Part shown: one piece after another, positions 33,550 through 45,359 of the stretch
How positions within the stretch are numbered: position 1 is the stretch's first letter
Layout: every line of letters begins with the position of its first letter
Made by a program: the position numbers and the translations under genes
Notes under the pieces: generated by a model
The model's input: the letters and a program-made list of their open reading frames with translations, nothing else
Told to the model about the DNA's origin: nothing
Database searches by the model: none
Assembly: GCF_001638985.1 (NCBI RefSeq)
Contig: NW_017265167.1
Location: 186,001 to 250,000 of the forward strand
Origin: Phycomyces blakesleeanus NRRL 1555(-)
Lineage: Eukaryota > Mucoromycota > Mucoromycetes > Mucorales > Phycomycetaceae
Length of the DNA: 64,000 bases
Reading direction: 5' to 3'

Positions 33550-34367
33550 CTAGTGGGAAGATGCCCGTCTTCTATAGACATTCTCACATCGACCTACAAA
33601 TGCACCTAGCATCATCTTTGAGATCTGATCGAAAAAGACGGAAGATGCCTGGGCATGGATCGGTGATGCAAACTCAAAAGTAATATCAAAATCTACATAG
33701 CAAGCTGGTGGTTGTGTTGCCTGAAGATTACCCGAAGGATAAGTATAAGGTGTAAACTTCCATGTGGTAACTAGTTCTTTGAACAAAGATGAATCTGCCG
33801 CAATAGCCTACAAACACAAATTATTTATCTATTAGTATAAACAAAAAGTTACATCACCGTTTTTATATAGATACGATCACTACAGTCCCTAATCAATTCA
33901 TTTTTACCTGGACCATTATAGGTTCTTTACAGGTTACTTGCGACATGTATTTTTCTTCAAATAATTTAAATCCAACCCCTAATTCTGCCTTCATGATATA
34001 TGTTCCAGTGGTACCCAAAGGTGTAGATGAATAGACATGGGATGCATTGCAAAATGGGACAAAGAGGTGATAATCTTTTACATTCGAAACTACATCGTAG
34101 ACTTCTTTTTGCGAAAAGCTGGTGTATGCGTAATTTTTTTTTTGTTTTTTTTTGTTTGTAAAATAAACACAAAAAGAAGGTTTGTTCAGCAAAGGGGCGC
34201 AAGTCCAAGCCTTTTCTAGTTTGAGAAGATTCTTACTTGAGTAACTTGCGCTCAGAGTACTGCTTTCGAGAACTCAGTAGATCTGGAAGACTAAAGAATG
34301 TTCGGTTGAATTGGAATCCCACATGTGAAAAAGTCTGTTTAGATCGCCTGGCAAATGAAAACGCCAT
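33550..34367 (-). CDS. COQ10: Coenzyme Q-binding protein COQ10, mitochondrial
   Basis: Three exons (34367-34237, 34118-33908, 33807-33550) sum to 600 bp, 199 residues. The first 25 residues (MAFSFARRSKQTFSHVGFQF) are Arg/Ser-rich and lack acids, a likely mitochondrial presequence. Then follow LLSSRKQYSERKLL, the START-like/polyketide-cyclase domain with KEVYDVVSNVKDYHLFVPFC, and VDFDITFEFASPIHAQASSVFFDQIS, both diagnostic of COQ10. It binds coenzyme Q in the inner membrane and is needed for efficient respiration and Q biosynthesis. Exon 2 is joined at the acceptor CACCAG, which gives the family-like KLLNFSQKEVY. The gene diverges from the arrestin gene; start codons are 227 bp apart. Confidence 0.92.
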
Positions 34368-34594
34368 TGTGGGTTCACAAATAAATAGTCCTTTCTTCCC
34401 CTCCCCCTCCCTTTACTCCTAAACAGGACAGCTGGTATTCTTTGCCGTCTATGCGCTAAGCCAGTCACATCTGTCTGACGGAAACTAGTACAAGAAACCC
34501 TCTCTTTACTGTTCAACTGAGCCCCACTCTATTCTGAGCTCTTTTTCCACTTTACTTTTTTTTATATATTCATTCTTGCATCATCAATCCTGAC
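34368..34594. promoter_or_regulatory. Short divergent promoter between COQ10 and the arrestin gene
   Basis: Only 227 bp separate two divergent start codons, so the promoters must overlap. A C-rich tract (34397-34412) holds CCCCT twice in the plus orientation, the core of the fungal stress-response element. This motif is short and may occur by chance. Confidence 0.45.
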
Positions 34595-36829
34595 ATGTTT
34601 CTGTCAGGAAGTAAACAAAAAGATTTTTATATTCATTTAGAAAACGATAAATTTTTCTTCCCAGGAGATGTCATTGAAGGTAAACCTTAATCAGCCAGGC
34701 CAACATAATACCCCTTGATACATATTATTTTGCTACGTATATATATTAGGTGATGTTGTCGTAGACCTCGCCAAACCAACAAGGACAAATGCCATTAGGG
34801 TGACATTCGCAGGAGAGGCCCAGTCAGACGGAAACGTTGTCCAACTCTACACTCAAACAATTTTTATGGCCACACCCACAGATGATAACGAAAAATCACA
34901 CATGTTGGAAGCAAAAACCCATCGGTTTCCTTTTAAGTTTCTTGTTCCCCGGCTCACTCCAGAGTTACCGAGTACCGCAACAGTAAGAGGACAATAAGTT
35001 GTGCTAGAGAATAAATGTAAAATCATAATATATGTATATATACTGACAAGATCAAATTGTTTTTTTTTATTAAAAAAAACAGATCCCTAAAATTGGCAGC
35101 GTAAAGTACTCGATCTCAGCGTTACACGAAAAGCCTTATACTTTAGAAAAGTGGTCCTCTCAAGCAAAGGTCGATATCAACATCCTAGAACTCCTTGATG
35201 TTAGAGAGCCTGATTACTGTGTCAAGGGAGAATTCATTGAGGATGTTGCATTGACAGACGCAGGACCAGATCAAAAGGCTCGTGTGATCGTGAGTGTACC
35301 TAGATTTGCTATTGTTAGAGGCAAGTGAACGTGTGTCGATAAACAACATACATATAAGATTGTGTCATTTTGTTTCCATGAGCTTATACAATTTCGTGTT
35401 TAGGTGATGTGTTGCCCATAACCATCACTGTCAAACACCACCGCGGGTTTACCAAGGTCAATGCTGTTCGTGTAGAATTGATTCGCCGTACATACACTGG
35501 AAGATCAAAGTAATGATTGGGTCGTCTTTTCTACTACCATCTATATTATCTAACGTGGATTATCGGGCATTTCTTAGAACTCAGTGGGCAGAGCAACAGG
35601 TTGTCAAATCCAGTTTGCGTGACCTGGTAATCCCGGATTTAAAACCGAACAACCAAGTGGTTCTAACCAAGTTAATGATCCCCACTTCAACACCACCTAC
35701 TATCGGAGAGAGTGGCCGTATTCTTAAAGTAGAATATGTTATCCGGGTTCAAGTCAACCTTAATGAAGACTCCGAGGACTCTCAGATTGACAATCCAAAG
35801 AACATGGTTGTGATTCCAATCAAGATCATACTGGGAACTTGTCCCAAGCCTGAGTTGGAAATCGAGGACGATGATGAGGATGAGGAAGAGCCCGTGCCTG
35901 TGCCTGTGCCTGAAAAGAGTCTACCTAAGTTAGTGGAGGATCCAATTGTTCCTGAAGAAGTCCCAGTACCAGAAAAAGATGATTCAGAGTCTATCGAAGA
36001 AGTGGTACCTCCAAGAGATGTAGAAATACCCGTAGAAGAACGGTCTGAAGAGAGCACAGTGCATGAACCAAGTATCCCGCAGGCTTTAGAGGAGCATGTT
36101 GATTTTCCGATGCCATCAGCTCATTCTCCCTCAATTCCATCAGTCCATTCTCCCCCAATGCCAGAATATCCGAAGATGCCAGTATCTCCAAAGATGCCAG
36201 TTACTCCTCCCATGCCGTCATCTCCAAAGATGCCAATGTCTCCTCCAAAACTGCCTTCTAGACCTAACTCGGGCTTCCCATTAGCCCCCGTAGGTTCTTC
36301 TTACACTACCGAGTACTTACAAGATCAATGGACGCCAATGAGACCTCCTGTTCAATTCCCTTCTCCATTTCCTGCCCCATTTCCTGCTCCAACACCATCC
36401 AAGTCTGCCATGCCTCACATGACACCTTTCACTAACCCACCACAATCGGATGATCCGGGTTACCAACCTTTCCCTCAAGTAGCGGGTAATGATCATTACC
36501 GTCCTGAACAGCATTATCATGGTCAATTTAATGATCCGTACTCTACTCTTCCTGGACCTTCATTCCCAGTTGCCATGCCAGCTCCACACATCCCCTCAAA
36601 CGATAGTTCCCCTCACAGATCTCCTTATATGGCCGCAGATCGACCAGTATTCCCTAACCACAATAATCCTCAGCCTCAATCATACAACTCATTGAATACT
36701 TATATGGATGGATCTGAACATGTATCAGCAGTTGCCAGACCACCGCCTGATTGGAAGTACTCGTCTTCACCTCAACCCCAACCTCAACAACCTTATCAAC
36801 AATACCAGCCATATCAGCAGTATCAGTAG
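34595..36829 (+). CDS. Arrestin-domain protein with Pro-rich C-terminal tail
   Basis: Five exons, start ATG 34595 (MFLSGSKQKDFYIHLENDKF). Arrestin_N is seen as FFFPGDVIEGDVVVDLAKP and IRVTFAGEAQSDG. Arrestin_C is seen as RFAIVRGDVLPITITVKHHR and ILKVEYVIRVQVNL. Intron 3 (from about 35322) has a GC donor, since every GT option nearby leads to a stop. After the fold, an acidic linker (EDDDEDEEEPVPVPVP) leads to a long Pro/Met-rich region with PKMP/PPMP repeats and ends QQYQPYQQYQ. Fungal alpha-arrestins link ubiquitin ligases of the Rsp5/Nedd4 family to plasma-membrane cargo. I see no clear PPxY motif in the readable tail, so the ligase link is not proven. About 660 residues. Confidence 0.87.
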
Positions 36830-38987
36830 ACGTTGATAGTAAATAATCTCATCAACAATGATTATAAAGTTGGTATTGGTAATAGATATTTTATGAAAAT
36901 AATAATAAAAAAAAAACGACAAAGATCTGAAGTTTGTATTTTGAAATAGTAAATAAATATATATTTTTTATAAAATAAAATATACACGCGCAGAGAAAGG
37001 ATTTGACATCTGCATACAGAAATTTGTGAGAATCAAAAAGTGATTAATTAACATATAGCTACTTCCCGGTAGTAAAAGGCTGGTCTACGTATCTATACTT
37101 AAAATTAGAAATGGTATTAATGTTTCCTTTATCATTGTATATAAAGTAAATGACATACAAAAGGCGAATCATAAGATGTCCACCTTTTATATTATAACCA
37201 ATCATGAAATAAAGCCTAATTCCCAGTAGGTCACTTTGAAAATTTTATACAAATATAGTACCCTAGATTATATTGCTGATAATTTCTTTTTGGTACATTT
37301 TGTTTGTACATGTATATGTCTTTAAGAAATATTATCAGAGCATATAACATAATGTATACGTGTAGATAAATGATTGTGTTATAATACATTTTCTCAGTAG
37401 AGCATTTCTTTACAAAATGCTTGAACATGTGGTGATCATACTCGAGTTTAAGAAGAGTTTACAGTATATAGAGTTACTAGATTGTCCTAGTGTCTTATAA
37501 CCTCTTGACCTTTTTAAGTTTCTACCTTTTAAATCTAAGCTCGGCAACCTTATCTAATAAAGCCTTTTATTTTTCTAATTTACAACGAATCATCAGACAT
37601 GCCTTTGACCTATAGGTATTAATAGCTGTTAGCAAAACTGCTTGAATAGAAGCACGTAATTCTTCAGCATAGCTTTATTCTACATAACAGAATGGATATA
37701 GATGCGACAGATATCTGTTTTCAGTTTTTTCAACCTATACCTAAAGTATCATCATCATACATATTATTAAAGAGAAAGAGAGATATCTTTGTACATGACC
37801 TACATTTGGTCCTTCTATATTTTGAGAACAAGTTCATGAATTACTCTCGCACGGATAACTCACAATATAATTGTGTTTCCAATTGAGATGAGCAATAGAG
37901 ACAAGCAAAGTGGCAAGAAAATTATTTAAACTAGCTTGATATTTAAAAGAGATGACTCAATGACTTTTTGAAAGGTATGAAGACAGTAGTTTACTGACTG
38001 AAATATTTTCTTTTTTGAGAAGAAGCTAATCGCATTGTCTAACAACATGGAAATTTAAGAGACTTTAGAGACTTGGAAGATTTCAGATAATTTAAGAGTT
38101 ATAAAGGCTTTAATGACTTCAAAGACGTTAGATATTTTAAATAATTCAATGATACCAGAAACATTTTTGTCATCACTAGCATATATATTATTATGAACAT
38201 ACTGTATACAATGGTAACTGTGAGTCCAATCGAAATAAACAGTAGAGAAGTAGCTAAAGTTAAGGATCAAATGGCACGCCATATAGCAATTGAATTTACA
38301 GAAGAGAACTTTTAACTATCAAGACAGTTCTAGAAAATTTAAAGGCTTTCATAAAGTTAGACAAACGGGTAGTGCAAATGAGTATTGAATACTTAAATTG
38401 ATACCAATATAAAAAATATATAAGAAACTTTAGGAAGAAATATTATCATAAATTCTAGGAGATGTGTATAAAGCATATGAAATAAAGTAAAAGAAACCAA
38501 ACAACAAGTACAATCATTGCTATTTTATTTGAACCAAGGTTTTCAATTTTTGTATGAGCTATGTTTGTTTTTGTTTTAGTATCAAATATTTAGAAGAATA
38601 GAATATTTAAATAAATTTAGGCGAACAATTTTCTTTCTTAAAATAGTATGGTCATTGCTTCTTAAACTGTCCCAGTGGAGACAACCGGTCTACCTCGTTC
38701 TTTAGTAAAATCATGCGCCAGACACCAAGTATAATTTCGATTGATACTTAGAAGTCCACAAAGGCACTTTAGAGATTTTACTAATGGTGTACATACGAAA
38801 ATGTATATAAAAAGAGCTTGATTTTTTTCTTTCTTCATAGCAGCAAGGACCAATAAATCTTCAAGAATTTATTAAGAGAAATATGAATATTGAATATACA
38901 ATAGTGTTTTGTGTTTTAAGGATAGGTATTAAAGTTTTCTTGATTTGTTTCAAGTGTCCCAAGATTTTTTTTAATAGTGAAATATAA
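36830..38987. other. AT-rich intergenic sequence
   Basis: No supported gene. Some stretches (38040-38160) read weakly like repeated Leu/Lys/Ser peptide on the plus strand (ETLETWKISDNL), but no family was recognised and frames are broken. Confidence 0.4.
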
Positions 38988-39633
38988 TATAATAGGGACC
39001 TTGGACACATCATATAAACCTTGAGCTTTTTCTTCCTGGCTCCATACAAAAAAAAAAAAAATGGACACATCATATAAAATTTATTTAGACGGAGATTGTG
39101 CTCTTAAAAAGGAATAGTGTGTTTCAAAATCGCGTTATTTTATATGATATAAAAACATGATATAAAATATTTTACATCATATAAAAAGGTGATATAAAAT
39201 GTGTTGACCAATCATCTTTCGATATTTTATGCTGTTAAACTAACGATGACATAAAACTTGAAATAAAGAACAAATTATGTTTTCAAGTAAGCATATAAAG
39301 AAGTCCATATAGCCCCAGCATTAGGTTTTTTCCCCTTTATTTGCGCAAGTATTCTACGTATACAAATATTAATTAGTATCTATTAGCTTTAATGTCTAAA
39401 AAAATTAAACAGCTATTACAGTTTGAGGGTAAAAAGTAACAAACTTTGGTTCGCACTAATTACAGATTTTAAGTTCGTGAGTTTAGTAAATTAACATGGC
39501 CAATGAATGCAATATCACACATTTTCATTGTATATGGAAGCCTTGGATGTGAAACATGAGACCGTATAAAATTACATATATGGTTAAATGTTTCAAAAAA
39601 AAATTATATGATGTGTCCAAGGTCCCTATTATA
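38988..39633. mobile_element. Candidate inverted-repeat element with perfect 30-bp ends
   Basis: Positions 38988-39017 (TATAATAGGGACCTTGGACA plus ten more bases) and 39604-39633 are exact inverted copies over 30 bp. The end motif GGGACC is followed by TTGGACACATCATATAA. A second direct copy of GGACACATCATATAA lies at about 39063-39077, and several ATCATATAAAA-like units follow inside. The 646-bp interval has no coding frame. Flanks are TA-rich, so a TA or TATA target duplication cannot be told apart from background. Best read as a MITE or two nested ones. Confidence 0.6.
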
Positions 39634-39982
39634 TAGGGTCTTTTATACGACGAGTCTAAAGTCTGCTAATATATATATATATATATATATATATGAAAAA
39701 TAGTCATGGTGTAATTAAGCTGTAATTTTGTTTTTTTAAAAAAACTGCCTCATCAAAGGTATATCACTTGTCGGAAGGTAACATTAATTTTATATATATG
39801 AAAAGAACATACTTTAAAATTATAGCAAAAAAAATTGAGATATATATTTCTCCAAACGAGAGCGAAATGTCCAATTATAGAGTGTAAAGAAAAAAAATCG
39901 ATTTCCAAATATGGACAGTTGAGAGTTTATACTTTATCATATCTCGATTGGATAATATACGCTTGTTCTTCCTCTTTTCACA
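39634..39982. other. Upstream region of the DUF2408 gene with (TA)n tract
   Basis: Contains a 26-bp (TA)n microsatellite (39669-39694), A- and T-runs and, near 39960, a pyrimidine-rich tract (GTTCTTCCTCTTTTC) just before the start codon. Presumed promoter; no motif named. Confidence 0.4.
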
Positions 39983-41947
39983 ATGACTGTTGTTCCAATT
40001 CCTGTTGAAGGTAAATTAGCCTCGCAAAGCCATTTATATTGAAGTGTACTCTTAACCTGTTATTGACCCGGTCGCTTTGACTTTTCTTTTTTATTATTGT
40101 TTTATATGTATAAAGAAATCCCTGTTTTAGAAAGCCTTCTTACAATTCGCCATAAACTATCGGCTCTTAAGAAAGATCGCGATTCTTACCCTAAACCAGA
40201 TCTTATTGTTGATCTATATCATGATACTGAACAGCAAGTTGAGCTAATCACAGCAATCCGAGCCAATCAGGTGTGGGAAACATCAACACGCAACCGATTG
40301 AATGACGTCCTTGACGATGTCATGTCACTCTTGTCATTATTCTTCTTAAGCATGGGAAGGAATCGAGAAAGTAAGAGCCATCAATTCTGCTTTAAATATT
40401 AAAAATATCTTACAAATATCTTTACAAATAGGTCCTGCTGTATATGCACAATTGGTGACAGTTGAGGTAAGACAAAAAAAAAGTTCTTTGGATGGCACCT
40501 AGGCCATTGGTCTTTCATGAGAGACTAACCCGTGTTGTTTGCAGCGCTATTTGGATCAATTGTCGCAAATGGGAATATATACAGATTCAATTTTACTTGA
40601 GATTCGATCCCGTCTTGCTGATATCGAGAGTATAGTGTTTGCAGATTCCAGTAGCTCTAATGTCTCACCGTGCTTCCTGGATCTTTTGAAGAAAAAGCTT
40701 ACTCGATGTAGTAAGTGTATTATAAAGATATGTATCCAAGCTCCACTAACACATCTCAATATTCAGAAACTTTACTCGAGAATCTTCTATCGACAATCCA
40801 TGAAGTATCCCCTGCGTTGTAAGTAAACGCACTTAATTATAAATAGATTTACTGACATCTATCTCCTCTAGAAAACCTATTCATGATGAGCTTGTCTCTC
40901 TCAGACATGATTTGGCAGCAGTCGCTTCCCGTCCTTCTGGATTCAAAGCCCAAGACATCCGACCATTCCAAATCAAAGTAAGCTTATAAACAAAAGTATA
41001 TACATGTGTTTGTAAGAATATTTTCTCACCTGTATTTAATTGATCAATGGAAGCTCCGTCAAATCGATAATGCTCGATCGGAATTGGTGATGCCAGACGA
41101 TCGGATTCCCAAAGGACAGGCATTGATCGTCGGCCTGTTGGAGCAACTCTATGAAGAGACACACGATCTGATTGCTTCCACAGACAATATTTCAGAATCC
41201 TTGTTACCAATCGCAGATCGTCTCAAAGAAATCAAAGGTCAGCTCGAACGGCTTGCGCTCACACATCGATGGACCCTGCGGGAAACAGATCTGTACACAT
41301 TCCAGGTATAGAAAAAGAGCGATTTTTTTTATACTTTTCTTTGAATCGCACTAATGCCTCAATGTCCATATTCAGCTTCAACTCCAAGAAATCGAGAAAC
41401 TGCGCTGTAAAGGCAAATTTAGAGACGCGCAATCCAATGCTCCGGATGGGCAAGTTCTTATCAATTTTCTACTACGTGGATGCTATCGTCTCATGTCAAA
41501 GATGTTGAGTGAAAATGTACCGGTAGCAGAAGCATTGATGCCTGTTCATAACCAACTCAGTACTCTTCGACGTTGTCTGGTTGAAGTCAGAAAATGGGGA
41601 AAGCCCGATTCACGCAAGTTTCTTTTTTATATATATTTTTTTAATTGGTTATAGTTTAATATTAATACCCCAAAATCCTATGAATAGCTCGCGAGTTGTA
41701 CCCCTATCAAATGAAACTCAACAGCATAGACAAACTGCGTCAAGATGGTGTCTTTTATGATGAAGAAGGGAATATCCCTGAAGGTAATAAACATATCAAA
41801 GTATTAGATTTCGAGGCATAAATAAGAAAACACTAACAATTCTATAAAAAAAACATTATATCAATCTTAGGACAAGCGATCTGCATAGCTCTGTTGAACG
41901 AATGCTATGATATTCTTCATGAATTGCTTTCTTCCATTGATGATTGA
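39983..41947 (+). CDS. UPF0662/DUF2408 family protein
   Basis: About nine exons, about 480 residues, starting MTVVPIPVE. Conserved-looking parts are EIPVLESLLTIRHKLSALKK, AIRANQVWETSTRNRLNDVL, RYLDQLSQMGIYTDSILLEI, IRPFQIK followed by VMPDDRIPKGQALIVGLLEQ, and the C-terminal repeat EGNIPEGQAICIALLNECYD. The repeated (P)xGQAxxxxLLxxxYxxxHxL unit fits the two-repeat layout of fungal DUF2408 proteins such as budding yeast YPL260W (CUB1) and the fission yeast UPF0662 protein. The role in this family is poorly known; the yeast protein is cytosolic and nuclear. No signal peptide or membrane segment is seen. The name rests on recall of the family pattern. Confidence 0.75.
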
Positions 41948-42244
41948 ATAATAACAATAATAACAATAGTCTACAGTTCAACAATTTCCAATTCTACATC
42001 AACACGATACTGCTGTTACACTCAATAATCCTATATCTCTCTCTACCCCTACCTCCATTTTTCATTACGTTAAATCACTCTTAGGATTTCTGTCTATTTT
42101 CATTCTCACACTTTTTTCTTTAAAAAAACAATAAAATAAAGCGACATTTAAAAACTTGATTATTTTCTTATCACAGTCTGGAAACGAACTGGTGTGCGTT
42201 TATTAGATGAGACATACTTAAAAGAGTACGAATGATGAAGAGAT

Positions 42245-42722
42245 TTAGTCAAAGAGACCTATTTTTTAAAAAAAAATAAAATAAAAATAAAAGGTTAGAC
42301 AAATTGTTTCAAGATTGCCCTGTGCTTAGAAATACATACCGAAACCCATATCGTCATCGGACTCCTCCTTCTCCTCAACAGCCTCCTCGACAGCGGCCTC
42401 GGTGGAGGCAGCGGCACCGGAAGCACCAGTAGCAGCGGCAGCACCACCGGCACCAGGGGCACCGACGTTCAACAAGAGAGCCTTGAGGTCCTGACCAGCG
42501 AGAGCCTTGGCGTAGAGGGAGAACCAGACGGGCTCAACCTCAATACCAGCAGCCTTGACGAGAGTCTGGAGCTTGTCAGACTATGACCACCAAACGAATT
42601 TGTGAGTAAGAAACACTGTACGGATTTTTATTTTATAGGTGGATGGGTATGCTTACAGTGATCTCAATCTGATCGTCCTGGAGGATAAGGGCGGCGTACA
42701 CAACGGCAAGTTCGGCAGACAT
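42245..42722 (-). CDS. RPP1: 60S acidic ribosomal stalk protein P1
   Basis: Three exons, about 108 residues. Exon 1 codes [20 protein letters not shown], exon 2 codes [37 protein letters not shown], the Ala/Gly hinge and the acidic [12 protein letters not shown]. The last exon has 14 bases (42258-42245), coding the end GLFD and stop. The C-terminal DDDMGFGLFD is the universal P-protein tail that binds elongation factors, so it is split by an intron. The [12 protein letters not shown] start and [13 protein letters not shown] mark P1 rather than P2. P1/P2 dimers form the ribosomal stalk on uL10. Strong codon bias. Confidence 0.95.
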
Positions 42723-43014
42723 GATGGATGGATTTGTATTGGTGTTTATGTCGCAAGTAACGATTTAACCCTGATGATGGGATACAAGACGCTTAAAACA
42801 CACTTGTGAAATAAAGGGAACGATTATGAAGGGTCCCGCAGAGGACAGCTTATAGCGGGACTACAAATGGTTCGGACCGGACCTACGATGTCCGAGACCA
42901 GCTTTCTGGATTGTCTTCTTGGCCAGGCTAAACCTTCTCGTCAATTTAAAATAAAATAAAAAATAAAATAAAAATATTAGTTCCCTTTTTGTATTCATTA
43001 CACTCTTTACTACC
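42723..43014. promoter_or_regulatory. Divergent promoter P1/UMP-CMP kinase with GC-rich inverted repeats
   Basis: 292 bp between divergent start codons. In an otherwise AT-rich genome it holds two GC-rich inverted repeats: GTCCCGC (42833-42839) with GCGGGAC (42855-42861), and TCGGAC (42872-42877) with GTCCGA (42890-42895), with GGACCGGACC between the last two. They could be binding sites or form hairpins in a 5' leader. Function is inference. Confidence 0.55.
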
Positions 43015-44348
43015 ATGTTCCGTACCCTCATCAAACGCGCTGCATCCCAGCCTCGTTTTACTACCGCAAAGGCTGTGAACAAGCAAGTCATCTCCAAGCG
43101 CTTCTATACTGGAGAGGCACCCAAAAAGGAAAATGGTACCCCTAGCGTACCTGCCATGCTCGCTGTTGCTTCTATGGGTTTCGCTGCCTACTACACTCTT
43201 GTAAAGTCAAAAGCTGGCGAACGTGAGTAAATAAATAATATATATATATCGGAGAAACCTGTTTCACTCTATATAATTCACACACTTTCATATCCTCAGC
43301 CCTCCCTAGACACGAGCCCAAGCAAACCCAGCAGCCCGCTAAACCTATTGATGAAGATTCTGTTAAGGAGGTAGAAAATAAGGTTGAGGTCTCCGAGGCC
43401 GTTGTACCCGCCTTTTCTGAGAAGGACGTAACTGTTGTCTTTGTTCTCGGTACGAATTATATTACACTTATAATTTTCAACTTGCTAACCATTTTTATAT
43501 TTAATACTTAATTAACATAGGTGGTCCTGGTGCTGGAAAGGGTACTCAGTGTGAGAATCTTACAAAGGATTATGGATTTGTTCACTTGTCAGGTAAACTT
43601 AAACCAAAGAATCAACCATGCCTTAAAGAAGTCTATTTGGTTAAACTTTTTTCTTTATTTCTTTCTTTCTTTCTATTGCGGTTGGTAGCTGGTGATTTAT
43701 TGCGCGAGGAACAGAAGCGTCCTGGATCCAAGTACGGAGAGTTGATCAACCATTACATCCGTGAGGGCCTTATTGTTCCTATGGAAGTTACTATTGCTTT
43801 GTTGCAGCAGGCAATGACTGAGGCTATTGCTGCCAATAAGGGCACCCGTTTCCTTATTGACGGTTTCCCTCGCAAAATGGACCAGGCTATCAAGTTCGAA
43901 GAAGTGGTATGTCTAATATATACCTACACCCTAATAAGACGTGTCGAGGAATCTAAAAAAAAGAGAAACTTCTGTTATAAAGGTTGTTCCTTCCAAGATG
44001 GTTTTGTACTTTGAGTGCCCCGAAGAAGTTATGCTTAAGCGACTTATGAAGCGTGGAGAGAGCTCCGGTCGCGTAGACGACAACATTGAGTCCATCCAGA
44101 AGAGATTCAGAGTTTTCAAGGATACCAGCTTCCCTGTAATCGAAGCATTCGAGAAGCAGAACAAGGTTCAAACAGTAAGTTTACTAATTATGTGCTTTTT
44201 TTTTAAAAAAAACGAAAGTATCCTATTACCATCGACATTTGTTAAATTTGTGTTTTAATTTCAGGTTACTTGCGACCAATCAGTCGAAGATGTCTACAAA
44301 AACGTAAAGAGAATCTTTGACACCTTGTTCTCAGAAGATTCCCAGTAA
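43015..44348 (+). CDS. URA6: UMP-CMP kinase (Ura6-like) with mitochondrial-type leader and membrane segment
   Basis: About six exons, about 300 residues. The kinase core has VFVLGGPGAGKGTQCENL (P-loop), FVHLSAGDLLREEQKRPGS (NMP-binding), FLIDGFPRKMDQA, ECPEEVMLKRLMKRG and SSGRVDDNIESIQKRF (lid), all typical of eukaryotic UMP/CMP kinase. The P-loop Gly-Gly-Pro is split across an intron. Ahead of the core are some 120 extra residues: a basic, acid-free start (MFRTLIKRAASQPRFTTAKA), a hydrophobic helix (VPAMLAVASMGFAAYYTLV), then a Glu/Lys/Pro-rich linker. Budding yeast Ura6 has a shorter hydrophobic N-terminal extension. This layout suggests anchoring in the mitochondrial inner membrane. It supplies UDP, CDP and dCDP. 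Confidence 0.92.
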
Positions 44349-45359
44349 ATATTTATAAATAGCATGTAATGATGTGTGTAATGGTTAGATTAAAAAATAT
44401 AGAAAAAGAAAAAAGAAACTAAAAGAGATGGTATACATCAAAGCTGCTTTGGATATTGACCAAAAGAAGCTGTAGTGAAGACATGTTGTGACAAAATTTA
44501 ATTAAAAGTCATGGAGTTTGGGATAACTGGCTGTATAAATTACATTCACTCACAATATGTGATAAAGTGACCTGTATATATGGCTTAAACACATATAATA
44601 TTAGTGATCATACCTAAAAATGAGGATATTTGTATGAATTAGCAAACGACATATGAACTTACACTCTTCAAACCATAATCATACAATTTCAAAAGGATTT
44701 TTTTACGAGAGAGAGAAAAGTACTTTTGTCGCAACAAAATAATCAAACAGTTATGTTCAGAAAATGCAGAGTTTATTAAATGAATAAGAAAATATTCAAA
44801 GCGGCATTCTTGAAAGCAATATAAAAAAACGAACTGTAAAACAGTTTTGGTCAAGCATATAAATATTGTATCCGATTATATTGCTGTTAATTCCTTTGAT
44901 CCTGATACCATAGTAACTAAATAATTATCTAACTCACCGCTATGTTGATATTAATACTACTACCTATAAGGCTGGCTAAAATCGAAGAAAAGTATAAACT
45001 TTCAGAGACAAGTCAAGTCTTGATATATTATAGATAAGCAGGCTAAATAACTGGCAAAATTGGTTCTTTGTTAATAATTCTATTTATTTTTGAAAAAGTA
45101 CTAAGCTTGTCCCAGCTTAATTGTTGATATCTGTAAAGTGTTGAGTCTACAAGGTGAATCTTTTACACAGCAACATAGCTGGAAACAAAAAGGCTGATTT
45201 ATGTATAAAAATTCGCTGACATTTATTATTAAAATATGGAAAAAAAACAAGATAAAATAAAATAAAAGCGAAAATAGTAATATTAAAATATATGCTATTA
45301 GTGATTATAGAAAACAATTATTGACAGCTATACAGTAAAAAGATAAAGAGTTTGAGTTT
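44349..45359. other. Convergent intergenic region, no gene seen
   Basis: AT-rich. Separates the 3' ends of URA6-like (+) and MATH-BTB (-). No recognisable coding frame or repeat family. Confidence 0.45.
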
